A DNA stretch of 48,783 nucleotides from Burkholderiaceae bacterium (GTDB taxonomy: Bacteria > Pseudomonadota > Gammaproteobacteria > Burkholderiales > Burkholderiaceae), in assembly GCA_028871175.1 (NCBI GenBank), contig JAGWNU010000006.1:1-48783 (forward strand), written 5' to 3'. Below the pieces are notes generated by a model that was not told the DNA's origin, did no database searches, and saw only the letters and a list, made by a program, of their open reading frames with translations. Of this stretch, positions 8,842-17,265 are shown piece after piece. The position numbers and the translations under genes are program-made. Every line of letters starts with the position of its first letter. Position 1 is the stretch's first letter.

Positions 8842-10374
8842 ATGACCGAACTCGAATTCAAATCGCTGGCCGACCAGGGCTACAACCGCATTCCGCTGAT
8901 TGCCGAGGCATTGGCCGACCTGGAGACGCCGCTGTCGCTGTATCTGAAGCTGGCGCAATCGCACGACCGCGGCACGCACACGTTCCTGCTGGAATCGGTG
9001 GTGGGCGGCGAGCGCTTCGGGCGTTACTCGTTCATCGGCCTGCACGCGCACACGCTGCTGCGCTCCAAGGGCAATCGCACGGAAGTCGTGACAGACGGCA
9101 AGGTGGTGGAGACGAACGAAGGCAACCCGCTGGACTTCATCGCTGCGTTCGAGCGCCGCCAGAAAGTGGCGCTCCGCCCGGGCCTGCCGCGCTTCTGCGG
9201 CGGCCTGGCCGGCTACTTCGGCTACGACGCCGTGCGCTTCATCGAGCCGCGCCTGGCCGACACCGCCCCGCCCGACGATCTGCAACTGCCCGACATCCAG
9301 CTCATGCTGTGCGAAGAGCTCGCCGTGATCGACAACCTGTCCGGCAAGCTCTACCTGATCGTCTACGCCGACCCGTCCAAGCCCGAAGCGTATTCACGCG
9401 CCAAGCAGCGCCTGCGCGCGTTGCGCACCAAGCTGCACCAGCCGGTGGACGTCCCGGTGACGTCGGCGTCCGTGCGTACCGACACCATCCGCGAGTTCGA
9501 CAAGGCTGACTACATCACTGCCGTGCTCAAGGCCAAGGAATACATCGCCGCCGGGGACATGATGCAGGTGCAGATCGGTCAGCGCCTGGTCAAGCCGTTC
9601 CGCGACGCGCCGCTGTCGCTGTATCGCGCGCTGCGCTCGCTGAACCCGTCGCCGTACATGTACTTCTACAACTTCGGCGACATGCAGATCGTCGGGGCAT
9701 CGCCGGAAATCCTGGTGCGCCAGGAAGAGCGCCGTGTGCCGGCTGCTGAAAATAACGGCAACGGCGCAGACGAATCCGCCCGCATCGTCACGATCCGCCC
9801 GCTGGCCGGCACGCGCCCGCGCGGCAACACGCCCGAGCGCGACGCAGAACTCGCCACCGAGCTGCTCAACGACCCGAAGGAAATCGCCGAGCACGTCATG
9901 CTGATCGACCTGGCGCGCAACGACATCGGCCGCATTACCGAAATCGGCTCCGTCAAGGTGACGGACCAGATGGTCATCGAGAAGTATTCGCACGTGCAGC
10001 ACATCGTCAGCTCGGTCGAAGGCCGCCTCAAGCCCGGCATGACCAACATGGACGTGCTGCGCGCGACCTTCCCGGCGGGCACGCTGTCGGGCGCGCCCAA
10101 GGTGCGCGCGATGGAGATCATCGACGAGCTGGAACCCGTCAAGCGCGGCATCTACGGCGGCGCGGTGGGCTATCTCTCGTTCTCGGGTGAGATGGATCTG
10201 GCCATTGCCATCCGCACCGGCATCATCAAGGACGGCAATCTCTACGTGCAGGCTGCCGCCGGCGTCGTAGCCGATTCCGACCCGGATGCCGAATGGAGAG
10301 AAACCGAACACAAGGCGCGCGCCGTGCTGCGTGCGGCCGAGCAAGTGCAAGACGGCCTCGACGCCGATTTCTGA
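8842..10374 (+). CDS. trpE: Anthranilate synthase component I
   Basis: A 510-residue chorismate-using aminating lyase that with TrpG makes anthranilate, the first step of tryptophan synthesis. The N-terminal domain has the LLES element (residues 49-52) that binds Trp for feedback inhibition in this family. The C-terminal catalytic domain shows [12 protein letters not shown], the motif [43 protein letters not shown] and [10 protein letters not shown]. It heads trpE-trpG-(LprI-like)-trpD-trpC, with trpG 16 nt downstream. Control by attenuation is suggested by the upstream leader. Confidence 0.97.
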   Translation: MTELEFKSLADQGYNRIPLIAEALADLETPLSLYLKLAQSHDRGTHTFLLESVVGGERFGRYSFIGLHAHTLLRSKGNRTEVVTDGKVVETNEGNPLDFIAAFERRQKVALRPGLPRFCGGLAGYFGYDAVRFIEPRLADTAPPDDLQLPDIQLMLCEELAVIDNLSGKLYLIVYADPSKPEAYSRAKQRLRALRTKLHQPVDVPVTSASVRTDTIREFDKADYITAVLKAKEYIAAGDMMQVQIGQRLVKPFRDAPLSLYRALRSLNPSPYMYFYNFGDMQIVGASPEILVRQEERRVPAAENNGNGADESARIVTIRPLAGTRPRGNTPERDAELATELLNDPKEIAEHVMLIDLARNDIGRITEIGSVKVTDQMVIEKYSHVQHIVSSVEGRLKPGMTNMDVLRATFPAGTLSGAPKVRAMEIIDELEPVKRGIYGGAVGYLSFSGEMDLAIAIRTGIIKDGNLYVQAAAGVVADSDPDAEWRETEHKARAVLRAAEQVQDGLDADF

Positions 10375-10390
10375 GGTTAAGGAGACCACC

Positions 10391-10960
10391 ATGCTGTTGA
10401 TGCTCGATAACTACGACTCCTTTACCTACAACATCGTCCAGTACTTTGGTGAACTCGGCCAGGACGTGCGTACCTATCGCAACGACGAGATCACGATCGA
10501 AGACATCGAACGCCTCAACCCCGAGCGCATCTGCCTGTCGCCCGGCCCGTGCACGCCGACCGAAGCCGGCATCCTGGTCCCGGCGCTCAAGCACTTTGCG
10601 GGGCGCGTGCCCATCCTGGGCGTGTGCCTGGGGCACCAGGCCATTGCCGATGCGTTTGGCGGACGCGTGATCCGTGCCCAGAAGGTGATGCACGGCAAGG
10701 TCAGCACCATCGAAAACACCGGCGTGGGCGTGTTCGCCAACCTGCCGCGGCATTTCAAGGTGACGCGCTATCACTCGCTGGCGATCGAGCGCGAAACGCT
10801 GCCCGATTGCCTGGAAGTGACGGCCTGGACCGAAGACGGCGAGATCATGGGCGTGCGCCACAAGACGCTGCCGGTGGAAGGCGTGCAGTTCCACCCGGAG
10901 TCGATCCTGTCGGAACACGGCCACGCGCTGCTCGGCAACTTCCTGAAGGAACGCGTCTGA
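10391..10960 (+). CDS. trpG: Anthranilate synthase component II (glutamine amidotransferase)
   Basis: A 189-residue class I glutamine amidotransferase supplying ammonia to TrpE; related proteins also serve aminodeoxychorismate synthase (PabA). The catalytic triad is visible as Cys79 in [15 protein letters not shown] and His168/Glu170 in QFHPESI. The N-terminal [14 protein letters not shown] block is typical. Start at ATG 10391, with AAGGAG 6 nt upstream. Its TGA stop overlaps the ATG of the next gene (TGATG), so the following LprI-like protein is likely translated by coupling. Confidence 0.97.
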   Translation: MLLMLDNYDSFTYNIVQYFGELGQDVRTYRNDEITIEDIERLNPERICLSPGPCTPTEAGILVPALKHFAGRVPILGVCLGHQAIADAFGGRVIRAQKVMHGKVSTIENTGVGVFANLPRHFKVTRYHSLAIERETLPDCLEVTAWTEDGEIMGVRHKTLPVEGVQFHPESILSEHGHALLGNFLKERV

Positions 10961-11391
10961 TGCGCGGCGCGTGGGCAGTAGCGCTGGCGATGATGGCAAG
11001 CCTGCCGGCGATGGCCGGTACGCTTGAAGCGTGCCGCGCCGCCCAGCCTGAGGCCGGCAACGTCGCCCAGTGCGTGCAGGCCGCGCGCAAGGCGGCGCAA
11101 ACGGAACTGGCATCTGCCGAATCGACCCGCCGCACCGCGCTGCGCGCCCGCATCGCTGCCAACAAGGGCACGGACCGTGGCGCCTCCATGGCATTCGACC
11201 GCACCGTGCGCGCGCACCAACTCTATCGACAGGCCGAATGCGACCTGCAACGCCGCCTGGCCCGCCACACGCCCGACGCCGACCTGGCCGAAGCCGCGTG
11301 CGAGGCCGATCTGTTGCGCGAGCGCATTGGCGCCCTGCGCGAAGCCGCAGCACCGGCCACCCCGGCAGCGGCGCCAACGGCACCCAACTGA
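10960..11391 (+). CDS. Secreted LprI/DUF1311-like protein within the trp operon
   Basis: A 143-residue protein with a classical signal peptide (hydrophobic core [14 protein letters not shown], predicted cleavage after AMA at about residue 20). The helical, cysteine-containing body has [25 protein letters not shown] and [15 protein letters not shown]. Four cysteines and the late spacing YRxxxC…C…LxxxRxxxL recall the DUF1311/LprI family of periplasmic proteins, some of which inhibit lysozyme. A Pro/Ala tail ends the protein. Its start overlaps the trpG stop and it ends 7 nt before trpD. No tryptophan-related role is known to me; the family match is moderate. Confidence 0.82.
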   Translation: MRGAWAVALAMMASLPAMAGTLEACRAAQPEAGNVAQCVQAARKAAQTELASAESTRRTALRARIAANKGTDRGASMAFDRTVRAHQLYRQAECDLQRRLARHTPDADLAEAACEADLLRERIGALREAAAPATPAAAPTAPN

Positions 11392-11398
11392 ACACCAA

Positions 11399-12442
11399 AT
11401 GACCATGCCCATCACACCGCAAGAAGCGCTCACCCGCTGTATCGAGCACCGGGAAATCTTCCACGACGAGATGCTGCACCTGATGCGGCTCATCATGCGC
11501 GGCGAAATGTCGCCAGTCATGGCGGCCGCCCTCACCATGGGGCTGCGCGTCAAGAAAGAGACCATCGGCGAAATCGCGGCCGCCGCGACCGTCATGCGCG
11601 AGTTCGCCACCAAGGTCGACGTGCCGACCGAGGTGTCGGATCACTTCGTCGACATCGTCGGCACGGGCGGCGATGGCGCCAACACCTTCAATATCTCCAC
11701 CGCGTCCATGTTCGTGGCGGCGGCGGCCGGCGCGCGCATCGCCAAGCACGGCGGACGCGGCGTCAGCTCCAAGTCCGGCAGCGCCGACGTGCTCGAAGCA
11801 CTGGGCGTGAACATCATGCTCACGCCCGAGCAGGTGGCCGAATCGATCGAGACGGTCGGCATCGGCTTCATGTTCGCGCCCAACCACCACCCCGCCATGA
11901 AGAATGTCGCCCCCATGCGCAAGGAGCTGGGCGTACGCACGATCTTCAACATCCTGGGGCCGCTCACCAACCCGGCGGGTGCGCCCAATATCCTGATGGG
12001 CGTGTTCCATCCGGATTTGGTCGGCATCCAGGTGCGCGTGATGCAGCGCCTGGGCGCCAAGCACGCCGTGGTCGTCTACGGTAAGGACGGCATGGACGAG
12101 GTCTCGCTGGGCGCCGCCACGCTGGTCGGTGAGCTCAAGGACGGCGTCGTCACCGAATACGAAATCCATCCGGAAGACTTCGGGCTGCAGATGGTCTCCA
12201 ACCGCAGCCTGAAAGTGGCCGACGCCGAAGAGTCCAAGGCCATGCTGATCGACGCACTGGAAAACAAGCCCGGCACGCCTCGCGAGATCGTCTCGCTCAA
12301 CGCGGGCGCGGCGCTGTATGCGGCCAACATCGCCGGCTCGATCGGCGACGGCATGAAGCTGGCCCGCGAGGCGATCGCCTCGGGCGCCGCGCGCGCCAAG
12401 CTCGACGAATTCGTGCGCGTCACCAACCAGTTCAAAGCCTGA
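11399..12442 (+). CDS. trpD: Anthranilate phosphoribosyltransferase
   Basis: A 347-residue enzyme transferring phosphoribose from PRPP to anthranilate. The glycine-rich PRPP loop [15 protein letters not shown] (residues 87-101) is present. So are [21 protein letters not shown] and the [21 protein letters not shown] block. Two starts are possible: ATG 11399 (used here) or ATG 11405, giving the [12 protein letters not shown]-terminus common in related species; neither has a strong ribosome site. It is followed after 1 nt by trpC. Confidence 0.96.
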   Translation: MTMPITPQEALTRCIEHREIFHDEMLHLMRLIMRGEMSPVMAAALTMGLRVKKETIGEIAAAATVMREFATKVDVPTEVSDHFVDIVGTGGDGANTFNISTASMFVAAAAGARIAKHGGRGVSSKSGSADVLEALGVNIMLTPEQVAESIETVGIGFMFAPNHHPAMKNVAPMRKELGVRTIFNILGPLTNPAGAPNILMGVFHPDLVGIQVRVMQRLGAKHAVVVYGKDGMDEVSLGAATLVGELKDGVVTEYEIHPEDFGLQMVSNRSLKVADAEESKAMLIDALENKPGTPREIVSLNAGAALYAANIAGSIGDGMKLAREAIASGAARAKLDEFVRVTNQFKA

Positions 12443-12443
12443 T

Positions 12444-13247
12444 ATGTCCGACATCCTGCAGAAGATCCTGGCCGTCAAGGCCGAAGAAGTGGCGGCCGCA
12501 CGCAAGCACCGCGACCTGCCCAGCGTGCGCGCCGAAGCCGAAGCCAACCGAAGCGACAGCGCGCTCGGCCCGCGCGGCTTCGCCAAGGCGATGCGCGAGA
12601 AGATTGCCGCCGGCCACGCCGCGGTCATCGCCGAGGTGAAAAAGGCCTCGCCGTCCAAGGGCGTGCTGCGCCCCGACTTCAAGCCCGCCGACATCGCCCG
12701 CAGCTATGCGGAGCACGGCGCCGCCTGCCTGTCGGTGCTGACCGACGAGCAGTTCTTCCAGGGCCACGCCGATTACCTGCGCGGGGCGCGCGCCGCCTGT
12801 GCACTGCCGGTGCTGCGCAAGGACTTCCTGGTCGATCTGTACCAGGTGTACGAAGCGCGCTCGTGGGGCGCCGACTGCATCCTGCTGATCGTCGCCGCGC
12901 TGGACCAGGGCCTGATGGAAGAACTCGAAGCGTGCGCGCTGGAGCTCGGCATGGACGTGCTCGTGGAAGTGCACGACGGCCGCGAGCTGGACCGTGCGTT
13001 GCGCCTGCAAACGCCGCTGGTGGGCGTGAACAACCGCAACCTGCGCACGTTCGAGACGTCGCTCGACACTACGCTCGGCCTGCTCAAGCACATGCCGGAC
13101 GATCGCATCGTCGTAACGGAATCCGGCATCCTCACGCCGGATGATGTGCGCAAGATGCGCGCGGCGGCCGTCAATGCGTTCCTCGTCGGCGAAGCCTTCA
13201 TGCGCGCCGACGACCCGGGTGCCGAACTGGCCCGCCTGTTTGCCTGA
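12444..13247 (+). CDS. trpC: Indole-3-glycerol-phosphate synthase
   Basis: A 267-residue monofunctional TIM-barrel enzyme closing the indole ring of CdRP. Family signatures include [18 protein letters not shown] (catalytic Lys), [34 protein letters not shown] and [12 protein letters not shown]. It is not fused to TrpF, unlike enteric TrpC. trpF, trpB and trpA are not in this window and are expected in a separate cluster. A CYTH-domain gene begins 12 nt after its stop. Confidence 0.97.
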   Translation: MSDILQKILAVKAEEVAAARKHRDLPSVRAEAEANRSDSALGPRGFAKAMREKIAAGHAAVIAEVKKASPSKGVLRPDFKPADIARSYAEHGAACLSVLTDEQFFQGHADYLRGARAACALPVLRKDFLVDLYQVYEARSWGADCILLIVAALDQGLMEELEACALELGMDVLVEVHDGRELDRALRLQTPLVGVNNRNLRTFETSLDTTLGLLKHMPDDRIVVTESGILTPDDVRKMRAAAVNAFLVGEAFMRADDPGAELARLFA

Positions 13248-13259
13248 TGCGCCTGGGCG

Positions 13260-13919
13260 ATGGCACGCGAGATTGAACTGAAGCTGGCGGTGCCGGCTGG
13301 CGCGCATGCCGCGCTGATCGACTGGCTGGATGCGCATGCGCAAGCAGCGGGCACGGTCGCGCTGGCCAATGTCTATTACGACACACCCGACCTGGCGCTG
13401 GCGCGCAGCCGCGCCGCGCTGCGCGTGCGCCTGCATGGCAGCCAGTGGTTGCAGACCCTGAAAACCGCAGCAGTGAGTACATCCGGCCTTTCCGCGCGTC
13501 ACGAATGGGAAGTGCCGCTTGCCAGCGACACGCTGTCGGTCGAAGCCTTCGCCGCCCACAACGCGACGGAAGCTGCCGACTATGTCCGCCCACACGCCAG
13601 CGCCCTCGCCCCGCTGTTCCGCACCGACTTCACGCGCCGCCTGTGGCACGTGGCAGCCGATGGCGGCGAGATCGAGATCGCGCTGGATGCCGGCGTCATC
13701 GTCATCCCCGGCATCGATGCGCGCGAGCCGATCGATGAACTCGAACTCGAATGGAAGCCGGCGACGGGCAGCACGCTCAATGAAGCGGCAATCGCCGAAC
13801 GCCTGCACGCCTGGACGCAAATGCTGCGCGTCGCCATACCCGGCCTCACGCCGCTGGATGTCAGCAAGGCACAGCGCGGCTATCAGTTGCGCGCGCAGGC
13901 CAAGGGAGCGCAAGCGTGA
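13260..13919 (+). CDS. CYTH-domain protein (inorganic triphosphatase YgiF-like)
   Basis: A 219-residue protein opening with the CYTH signature REIELKLAV (ExExK). Further conserved acidic and basic strands (YYDTPD, LRVRLHG, LQTLK, RHEWEVPL, EIEIALDAGVI, ELELEWK) form the tunnel that binds triphosphate and divalent metal. Bacterial CYTH proteins are typically tripolyphosphatases or polyphosphate-binding proteins. There is no C-terminal CHAD domain, so it is the short form. The gene is packed behind trpC, and its stop is embedded in the GTG start of ung (GTGA), so expression is probably coupled. The role in this operon is unknown. Confidence 0.9.
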   Translation: MAREIELKLAVPAGAHAALIDWLDAHAQAAGTVALANVYYDTPDLALARSRAALRVRLHGSQWLQTLKTAAVSTSGLSARHEWEVPLASDTLSVEAFAAHNATEAADYVRPHASALAPLFRTDFTRRLWHVAADGGEIEIALDAGVIVIPGIDAREPIDELELEWKPATGSTLNEAAIAERLHAWTQMLRVAIPGLTPLDVSKAQRGYQLRAQAKGAQA

Positions 13920-14707
13920 GGCGCCGCGCTGATCCGGCGCAGGCCGCCCTGTTTGACGCGCCCGCCGCGGAAGCTACCCGTGGCGCTTTTGTTCCCCTCG
14001 CCGAGCAGTTCGACGCCTTGCCCACCGACTGGAAGGCGCTGCTGACGCCCTGCCTCGCGCCATCCAATTGGCCTGCGCTGTGCGCGTTTGTCGACGGCGA
14101 GCGCGCAGCCGGGAAACCGATCTTCCCGACCGATGTGTTCCGCGCGCTGCACCTGACCTCGGTGGACGATGTGCGCGTGGTCATCCTCGGCCAGGACCCG
14201 TATCACGGCACCGGCACTGTCGATGGCCGCGAGCTTCCTCAGGCGCACGGGCTAGCGTTCTCGGTGCCAGCCGGCATTCGCGTGCCACCGAGCCTGCGCA
14301 ATATCTACAAGGAAATCGAAGCAGAGTTCGGCGGCAAGCTGCCCGGCACGTCGGGCAATCTCGAAGGGTGGGCACAGCAGGGCGTCCTGCTGCTCAACAC
14401 GGTGCTGACCGTCGAGCAAGGCCAGGCCGCCAGCCACGCCCGGCGCGGGTGGGAGCGTGTGACCGATTGCTTGCTGGAACACCTGGCACGCGTGGGTCAT
14501 AAGCGCGTGTTCATGCTGTGGGGTAGCCACGCGCAGGCCAAGCGGGCGTTGTTGCCCGAGGGGCATCTCGTGCTGGAGGCGCCGCACCCGTCACCGTTGT
14601 CGGCGCATCGAGGCTTCCTGGGCTGCGGCCACTTCAAGACCGCCAATGGATGGCTTGCCGCGCAGGGCCAACCGACCATCGATTGGCTCAAGCCGCAAGC
14701 GGATTGA
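13916..14707 (+). CDS. ung: Uracil-DNA glycosylase (family 1)
   Basis: A 263-residue base-excision-repair enzyme removing uracil from DNA. The water-activating loop is LGQDPYHG (residues 91-98, Asp94) and the leucine/minor-groove loop is HPSPLSAHRGF with His224. The uracil pocket residues in GLAFSVP and LLLNTVLTVE are also present. Translation most likely starts at GTG 13916, overlapping the preceding TGA by 2 nt. The N-terminus is about 25 residues longer than in E. coli, as in other Burkholderiales. Confidence 0.96.
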   Translation: MRRRADPAQAALFDAPAAEATRGAFVPLAEQFDALPTDWKALLTPCLAPSNWPALCAFVDGERAAGKPIFPTDVFRALHLTSVDDVRVVILGQDPYHGTGTVDGRELPQAHGLAFSVPAGIRVPPSLRNIYKEIEAEFGGKLPGTSGNLEGWAQQGVLLLNTVLTVEQGQAASHARRGWERVTDCLLEHLARVGHKRVFMLWGSHAQAKRALLPEGHLVLEAPHPSPLSAHRGFLGCGHFKTANGWLAAQGQPTIDWLKPQAD

Positions 14708-14732
14708 GGCATGTGCCCAGGTCCGGAGCCGC

Positions 14733-15041
14733 ATGGAGAACGGGGCGAGTGTCGAGTGTGACCCTCGGAAGCTCGACTTCGACCCTCGGAAGCTCGACTT
14801 CGACTCTTTGAGGCTCGATTTCGACCCTCGGAAGCTCGACTTCGACTCCCTGAGGCTCGACTTCGACCCTCGGAAGCTCGACTTCGACTCTCTGAGGCTC
14901 GATTTTGACTCTCAGAGGTTCGGTGTTGACTGTCTGAGCCTCGACCTTGACGCTCCAAGACTCGAATGTGTCCCGTCGAGGTTCAACACCGACGCGTGCA
15001 GACACGTTCGTGATGCCCCGAGGGCCGGTCGCCCTTCCTAG
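14733..15041 (+). CDS. Candidate heptapeptide-repeat protein (new family?)
   Basis: A 102-residue frame starting MENGASVEC, with GGAG 4 nt before the ATG. Most of the protein is a heptad repeat: four DPRKLDF units alternate with three DSLRLDF units, then degenerate units ([35 protein letters not shown]). The three DSLRLDF units differ at four nucleotide positions (TCT/TCC, TTG/CTG, GAT/GAC, TTC/TTT), and every change is silent in this frame but alters residues in the aligned reverse frame. This argues for coding on the forward strand. There is no signal peptide or membrane segment. The stop shares CTAG with the stop of the converging FUSC gene. Function unknown. Confidence 0.5.
   Translation: MENGASVECDPRKLDFDPRKLDFDSLRLDFDPRKLDFDSLRLDFDPRKLDFDSLRLDFDSQRFGVDCLSLDLDAPRLECVPSRFNTDACRHVRDAPRAGRPS
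14760..14993 (+). repeat. 21-bp tandem repeat array (about 11 units, alternating two types)
   Basis: Eleven head-to-tail 21-bp units lie between ung and the FUSC gene. Unit A (CCTCGGAAGCTCGACTTCGA + C) occurs four times with identical sequence (from 14763, 14784, 14826 and 14868). Unit B occurs three times with variation (14805, 14847, 14889). Four increasingly degenerate units follow to 14993. From the second A unit the order is (A-B)x3, suggesting amplification of a 42-bp dimer. The 21-bp period keeps reading frame. No spacers, so this is not a CRISPR. Confidence 0.95.
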
Positions 15042-17254
15042 CCGGCGGAATTGCGCAACGCGCGGCCCAGTGCCCCGCAGCGCAGCGCGATCTTGGCCGT
15101 ATCGGCGCGCAGGGCCTGCAGGCGACGCTCCAGCAGATGCATGGCTGAAAGCGAATCCGATTCGGCTGCGGCCTCCACCATGCGCGACCGTGCGGCCTGA
15201 TCGGCAAAATCCGCGGCGCCCAGTTCCTGGGTATCGCGCGGACGCACACCCCATCCGCCTTCGTGTACTGCCTGGTCGAACCGGTCTTTGGCACGGGTGA
15301 GGCTCTCCAGCGCAGCTTCCACGGTCTGCTCGACCAGGGCGCGGGTGTCGGCCTCGTCCAGCTCCTGCGTGCGCTGGCGCACCAGGATGCGCACCGCCGC
15401 CACATGCGCCGCCACCAGATAGTTCTGCACGATGAAGCGGTTCAGGTTATCGACGGCGCGCTGCCGGCTCTTGGGTTCGTCAAGCATGCGCCCGAAGGCC
15501 GAAATCAAGCCCGTGAGCGACTCCATGAACTGCTTGCGCTGCACGCGGTAGGCAAAGTCATCCTTGAGCGTGCCGAGCAGCAGGTCGCGCGCGGCTTCGA
15601 TGAAGCGGCGGTTGGTGCGCAGCACGTCGTCCACCAGCTTGGGCAGGTTGCGGTATTCCCAGCTCGGCAGCACATAGCTGAAGGCCGTGGCGATAGCCGC
15701 TCCGATGAGGGTGTCGATGAGCCGCTCGCCGATCGCGCCCTTGCTGCCCGGCAGCAGCAGGTTGATCTGGATGAGCACCTGCACGCAGGCGGCAATGGCG
15801 GTGTAGCGATAGCGGACGGTGACGAACGCTGCGCTGGCCGCGGTGGACACATACAGCACGCCCATCAGGATCCAGGTCGAATGGACGTAGCGCAGGATCA
15901 CGGCCGCAATCACGCAGCCAATCAGCGTGCCGAGGACACGGTCGACATTACGCTGGCGCGTCATGCTGAACGTCGGCTTGAGGATCACGACGATGGTCAG
16001 CAGCACCCAGTAGCCGTGAGACGCATACGGAAGATGGCCGGCGATCCACAACCCTGCGGCGACCGCCATCGAGATGCGCAGCGCGAAGCGCAGCACCGGT
16101 GAGCGCCACGTCAACGCTTCCAGCACCTGACGCAACTCGTATTTCTGGCGCGTGAGGAACGGCGTCATGTCGGGCCGCAGCAGCACTTGCGAAGGTTCAA
16201 CCTGCGTGGCCGTGGCGGCGTGCAACTGGGCCATCAGCCGGATGGCGCCGCGCACGGTGGCGACGGACTCCTCCACCGCGGCAATCGCTTCGATCGGCAC
16301 GCCGTGGTGGTTGTGCTGCAACTCCTGCAATGCCGCCTCGATGGCGGCCATTTCCTGGTCGTAGGACATCGGCGTGGGCGATGGCCGGTCGCGCCCGACG
16401 GCGTACGCCACCCCTTCGATGTCCTGCCGCATGCGATCGATCACTTCGCGCAGCAAGCGCATGATCTCGGCATCGGCCAGCCACTGGCGCAACAAGGGAT
16501 AGTCGGTGTTGGACGACAGCAGATACTCATAGATGTCGAGCATCCGCATATGGATCTGCACGAGGCGCCCGTCGCTGGCGGTGCGGTTGTCACGGAAGAC
16601 AAAGTCGCGTGCCACCTGCTGCTTATCGGCCACGGAAATCTGCTGGCGCACCAATGCGTCGAACTGGTTCTCGAAGTCCCTGGAGGCGTCGTAGAAGCCA
16701 GCCTTGCACTCGACGTACACGGCCAGTTCGTACAGGCATTCGGCCAGCACCTGTTCCTTGATGCGACGACGCTGGCCCCACGCCACAGCCATCGCAAACG
16801 CCATGTAGCCGATGGCCCCGAGGAAGAATTGCACGGTGTGTTCCACCGCCTCGCGCAGGGCGAACTCCTCGGTAAAGGTGAGCGTCATGACGAACAGCGC
16901 CGCAAACTGCAGCGGCATCGTCTTGTTGCCGTACGCCACCATCAGCCCCGCGAGAAACGCCACCGCCACGATCACCACCGGCAGGATCGCGTACGGCGTG
17001 ACGGCCGCCACGATGAAGGTGACGGCCGTCGTCAGCAGCACGCAGGCCAGCATCTCGTTGAACTTGTGCCGCAGCGGGCTGGGCAAGTCCATGAGGCTGG
17101 TGCACAGCGCGCCGATCGACACCACCATTGCGCCCTGCAGGTCCACGACCAGCAGCGCGAGCAGCGTCAGGCCGATCACGCCGGTGGCAGTACGGATGCC
17201 GCGCGAGACGTAATGGCTGTAGAGAAAGGTGCGTGGATCGTGGACGTAGTCCAT
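15038..17254 (-). CDS. FUSC-family inner-membrane protein (YccS-like transporter)
   Basis: A 738-residue membrane protein with two clusters of transmembrane helices: residues about 20-160 (ATGVIGLTLLALLVVDL…) and about 400-530 (LRFALRISMAVAAGLWIAG…). Long soluble helical regions follow each cluster. The second cluster carries the FUSC-type segment YWVLLTIVVILKPTFSMTRQRNVDRVLGTLIG. This layout is that of YccS/AaeB-like putative efflux proteins for aromatic acids or related solutes. It starts 11 nt after the M61 peptidase stop, so both are probably co-transcribed. Substrate unknown. Confidence 0.92.
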   Translation of the reverse strand: MDYVHDPRTFLYSHYVSRGIRTATGVIGLTLLALLVVDLQGAMVVSIGALCTSLMDLPSPLRHKFNEMLACVLLTTAVTFIVAAVTPYAILPVVIVAVAFLAGLMVAYGNKTMPLQFAALFVMTLTFTEEFALREAVEHTVQFFLGAIGYMAFAMAVAWGQRRRIKEQVLAECLYELAVYVECKAGFYDASRDFENQFDALVRQQISVADKQQVARDFVFRDNRTASDGRLVQIHMRMLDIYEYLLSSNTDYPLLRQWLADAEIMRLLREVIDRMRQDIEGVAYAVGRDRPSPTPMSYDQEMAAIEAALQELQHNHHGVPIEAIAAVEESVATVRGAIRLMAQLHAATATQVEPSQVLLRPDMTPFLTRQKYELRQVLEALTWRSPVLRFALRISMAVAAGLWIAGHLPYASHGYWVLLTIVVILKPTFSMTRQRNVDRVLGTLIGCVIAAVILRYVHSTWILMGVLYVSTAASAAFVTVRYRYTAIAACVQVLIQINLLLPGSKGAIGERLIDTLIGAAIATAFSYVLPSWEYRNLPKLVDDVLRTNRRFIEAARDLLLGTLKDDFAYRVQRKQFMESLTGLISAFGRMLDEPKSRQRAVDNLNRFIVQNYLVAAHVAAVRILVRQRTQELDEADTRALVEQTVEAALESLTRAKDRFDQAVHEGGWGVRPRDTQELGAADFADQAARSRMVEAAAESDSLSAMHLLERRLQALRADTAKIALRCGALGRALRNSAG

Positions 17255-17265
17255 CGGCTGCGCGT

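Noticed and set aside
10226-12694. 822-codon open frame on the reverse strand opposite trpG and trpD
   Set aside because: High-G+C antisense shadow: the sense frames carry intact trpG, LprI-like and trpD motifs, while the antisense product is His/Arg/Ala-rich with no recognisable domain.
14760-14993. CRISPR array
   Set aside because: Units are directly adjacent 21-mers without spacers and there are no cas genes.
14497-15254. Reverse-strand repeat frames (RASEGRS-type and VEVELPR-type) over the 21-bp array
   Set aside because: In the aligned reverse frame, B-unit differences change amino acids, whereas they are silent in the forward frame. These frames also run into ung or the FUSC gene without good starts.
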